Shown here piece after piece: positions 21,077-22,484 of a stretch of DNA of 22,484 nt (position 1 is its first letter; every line of letters starts with the position of its first letter). This DNA comes from a virus. Where the stretch lies: positions 1-22,484 of IMG/VR virus record IMGVR_UViG_3300031851_000209. The stretch is one strand, 5' to 3'. The notes beneath the pieces were generated by a model, which was given only the letters and a program-made list of their open reading frames with translations, was not told the DNA's origin and searched no databases. The position numbers and the translations under genes were made by a program.

Positions 21077-21462
21077 AGCAATTCTTTGTTCATGACACCG
21101 AAGGAAATATCCTTAGATCTGGGAGTTGTGCTGACGGCGATCTAGCCTTGCAGGCGAGAGATGGAGAGGTTGTTGTTGAGGGTGTCGCCGATGACGCAAC
21201 ACAAATGTTTTTGGAAGGGGTTTTGGTTGCCAAGCCGGGACCAACAGATGCTGAAAAGTCGGTAGCAGCAATGGCTGAACTTAAAGTTATCAGGCAAGGG
21301 CTTTTGCTTTCCAGCGACTACACCCAACTCAGCGATTCGCCGTTTACCGCAGAGCAGCGCAGTGAATGGCAGATGTACCGGCAAGAGCTGCGTGATTTGC
21401 CTGAAGACTTCGCTCATGTGACGAGTATTGACGACGTTGTGTTCCCAGATCCGCCGTTATAA
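21073..21462 (+). CDS. Tail assembly chaperone-like protein
   Basis: The 129-residue product starts at ATG 21073, overlapping the J-like gene stop (ATGA). An N-terminal beta part (MKQFFVHDTEGNILRSGSC) is followed by a helical C-terminal half with MAELKVIRQGLLLSSDYTQL, then SDSPFTAEQRSEWQMYRQEL and RDLPEDF. The pattern LL..(S/T)DYTQL.D.P....(K/R)..W..YRQ.LRDLP is the signature of phage tail fibre assembly chaperones (Phage_tail_APC / XkdW-like, from memory). Such proteins are needed to fold or attach the fibre encoded next to them, here presumably the J-like protein. The end FPDPPL is common in the family. It closes this gene cluster; a structured gap follows. Confidence 0.82.
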   Translation: MKQFFVHDTEGNILRSGSCADGDLALQARDGEVVVEGVADDATQMFLEGVLVAKPGPTDAEKSVAAMAELKVIRQGLLLSSDYTQLSDSPFTAEQRSEWQMYRQELRDLPEDFAHVTSIDDVVFPDPPL

Positions 21463-21623
21463 AAAGTGAAAAAAGTCATATAATTCAGTAACATTGGAAG
21501 CGTAAAACGGTCTAGAATCGTAGTTTCAAGGATACCTTTCTGGTATCCAATCGGAGACCGGGAACCTCCCGGATCGGACATCTCCGTTCAATAACCTCAT
21601 GGAAGATTGCTGGAAAGGCAGTG
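21463..21623 (+). promoter_or_regulatory. Structured intergenic region with candidate promoter
   Basis: This is the longest gene-free gap (about 160 bases). It contains TATAAT (21479-21484), a perfect -10 box, with only a poor -35 (TTATAA, 21457-21462, 16-base spacer). Downstream, GGATACC (21530-21536) pairs with GGTATCC (21542-21548) around TTTCT. Then CGGAGA (21552-21557) pairs with TCTCCG (21581-21586), enclosing CCGGGA (21558-21563) and TCCCGG (21567-21572) around ACC. A transcript from the -10 would begin near 21491 and carry both hairpins as a 5' leader of the GNAT gene. No tRNA fold or U-tract terminator is apparent. Confidence 0.5.
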
Positions 21624-22088
21624 ATGGCATTTATCGTGCGGAAGCCTCTTATCGAGGATTTCGACCAGATAAATCTCATAGGTCGCTGGTTTCAGGAAAA
21701 CAGTCTTTACGCCACATGCGGCTGGTCAGATGAGAAGTCGCTGAGATGGGTGGTCGAGGGCACATATCCAGATTCCAACACCTTCATGAGAGTGGTCGAA
21801 AGCGAGGGACAGATCGTCGGCTTCTTCCTCGGTCACATCACTGAATATTTCTTTTCCACGAAGCAGATTGCACAGGACTTGGTGATGGTTTTTCTCCCGC
21901 AAAAAAGAGCGGGAATAATCAAACCCACCATCAAGATGCTGAAAGAGTTCGAGGCATGGGCTGTTGATAAAGGCGCTCATGAAATTTGTATTGGTATCAC
22001 ATCTGGTATCGCTGGACCCGGATACGAGCAGTTGATCAAACGTATCGGTTACAGAGAAGTCGGATCGGTAATGAAGAAAGAGGTTTGA
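21624..22088 (+). CDS. GNAT-family N-acetyltransferase
   Basis: The 154-residue product starts at ATG 21624, with AAAGG (21614-21618) 5 bases upstream; a GTG one codon earlier is less likely. It shows GNAT order: IVRKPLIEDFDQINLIGRWF (beta1-alpha1), then FMRVVESEGQIVGFFLGHI (beta2-3), DLVMVFLPQKRAGIIKPTI (beta4 plus the acetyl-CoA pyrophosphate loop, with Q93-K94-R95-A96-G97 in the Q/RxxGx position), a KMLKEFEAWAVDKGAHEICI helix-strand, and YEQLIKRIGYREVGS near the end. The substrate is unknown. Phage GNATs lie in structural or packaging regions and may modify host or virion proteins. It starts a new transcription unit and is 1 base from the next gene. Confidence 0.8.
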   Translation: MAFIVRKPLIEDFDQINLIGRWFQENSLYATCGWSDEKSLRWVVEGTYPDSNTFMRVVESEGQIVGFFLGHITEYFFSTKQIAQDLVMVFLPQKRAGIIKPTIKMLKEFEAWAVDKGAHEICIGITSGIAGPGYEQLIKRIGYREVGSVMKKEV

Positions 22089-22089
22089 T

Positions 22090-22484
22090 ATGTGTGGAGG
22101 CGGTGGCGATAAGCCTGAAGAAATGGAGTCTCGGCTCGCTTTATCACAGCAGGCGGCAACCATGCTAAAGCGATACGGCAACACTTTTGTTGCCCTAGAG
22201 AATCAGTTCATGGACTCCACGATGGGGCAGTTTAGCGATGCTAATTACGACAGCTCAATCGCGGCTGGCATGAATCAAGCCGCAGCTCAATATGAACCTG
22301 CCATTCAAGACATGCAGGCGGCTGCATTTAACCGGGGTTTCGACCCGACATCTGGCGCTTTCCAGTCTGAGTCAGAGGCTCTTCGTGGAGCTAAAGCTAG
22401 AGGTATGGGTTTGGCTGGAGCTGATCGCGGAATATCCAACACTGACATGGGCTTCGCGGGTCTTCAGAACATTGTGAAGATGGG
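22090..22484 (+). CDS. Internal virion protein-like gene, 3' truncated by window
   Basis: The product reads from ATG 22090 and is still open at the window end (131 complete codons). It begins MCGGGGDKPEE. The remainder is helical, rich in Ala, Gln, Met and Gly (ALSQQAATMLKRYGNTFVAL, then IAAGMNQAAAQYEPAIQDMQ), with FNRGFDPTSGAFQSESEAL and GMGLAGADRGISNTDMGF. MCGGG starts and Ala/Gln-rich helices are common, in my memory, in internal virion or core proteins of short-tailed phages, which are ejected into the host envelope with the DNA. There is no lipoprotein signal peptide despite Cys2. It lies 1 base after the GNAT stop and probably opens the internal-virion operon. Assignment is tentative because most of the gene is missing. 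Confidence 0.7.
   Translation, partial: MCGGGGDKPEEMESRLALSQQAATMLKRYGNTFVALENQFMDSTMGQFSDANYDSSIAAGMNQAAAQYEPAIQDMQAAAFNRGFDPTSGAFQSESEALRGAKARGMGLAGADRGISNTDMGFAGLQNIVKM

Noticed and set aside
21490-21620. tRNA in the structured gap
   Set aside because: The stems do not form a cloverleaf; there is no acceptor stem of 7 pairs nor a TTCRA arm at the right distance.
21726-22184. 152-residue antisense frame opposite the GNAT gene
   Set aside because: It spans a real GNAT gene and the next start, and its product is Ser/His/Leu-mixed with no recognisable motif.
1-22484. CRISPR array, insertion sequence, integrase or attachment site
   Set aside because: No direct repeats with regular spacers, no transposase or integrase motifs and no duplicated att-like core were seen.

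Overview
The window is the late (packaging, capsid, tail and lysis) region of a double-stranded DNA tailed bacteriophage, or of a prophage or metagenomic contig of one. Every gene I accept lies on the + strand, coding density is close to complete, and neighbouring genes usually overlap by 1 to 46 bases or touch (TGATG, ATGA, GTGA and TAGTG junctions). G+C is near one half. No tape measure, sheath or tail-tube gene is recognisable, while short-tail adaptor-like genes and an internal-virion-type gene with an MCGGGG start are present. I infer a podovirus-like particle. The host cannot be fixed from sequence; Gram-negative (3TM-type holin, gene families common in phages of aquatic proteobacteria) is an inference.

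Layout. 1-647: C-terminal end of a probably larger virion gene, then overlapping hairpins (646-749) that look like a transcription boundary. 769-2532: a compact block of very small, mostly Lys/Arg-rich or Cys-rich proteins around a MazG-like pyrophosphohydrolase. Two of these (1612-1782 and 1763-2008) look like two halves of one protein in different frames. 2525-3342: a DUF5675-type protein, possibly peptidoglycan-active, and a Cys4-HNH endonuclease. 3308-8858: terminase large subunit, portal, a small helical protein, scaffold and major capsid protein, closed by a stem-loop at 8874-8893. 8922-10481: head-to-tail adaptor genes. 10481-17083: a BppU-like baseplate/fibre domain protein, an 18-residue-repeat fibre protein, fibre accessory proteins, a 1038-residue fibre with a self-cleaving S74 chaperone end, small fibre-associated proteins and a 3TM holin. 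17080-21462: a large tail protein, a J-like tip/fibre protein (FN3, chitin-binding-like module, 49-residue coiled-coil repeats, DUF1983-like part) and a tail assembly chaperone. 21463-21623: a structured intergenic stretch with a consensus -10 box. 21624-22484: a GNAT acetyltransferase and the start of an internal virion protein that runs off the window.

Together the genes form one assembly programme: HNH and terminase cut and package DNA through the portal into a scaffold-built HK97-fold capsid, adaptors close the head, fibres and the J-like tip contact the host, and the holin (perhaps with the DUF5675 protein) releases progeny. If the genome is circular or circularly permuted, the truncated genes at both window ends would be the last and first members of one internal-virion operon. 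All family names come from recalled sequence patterns; no search was run.
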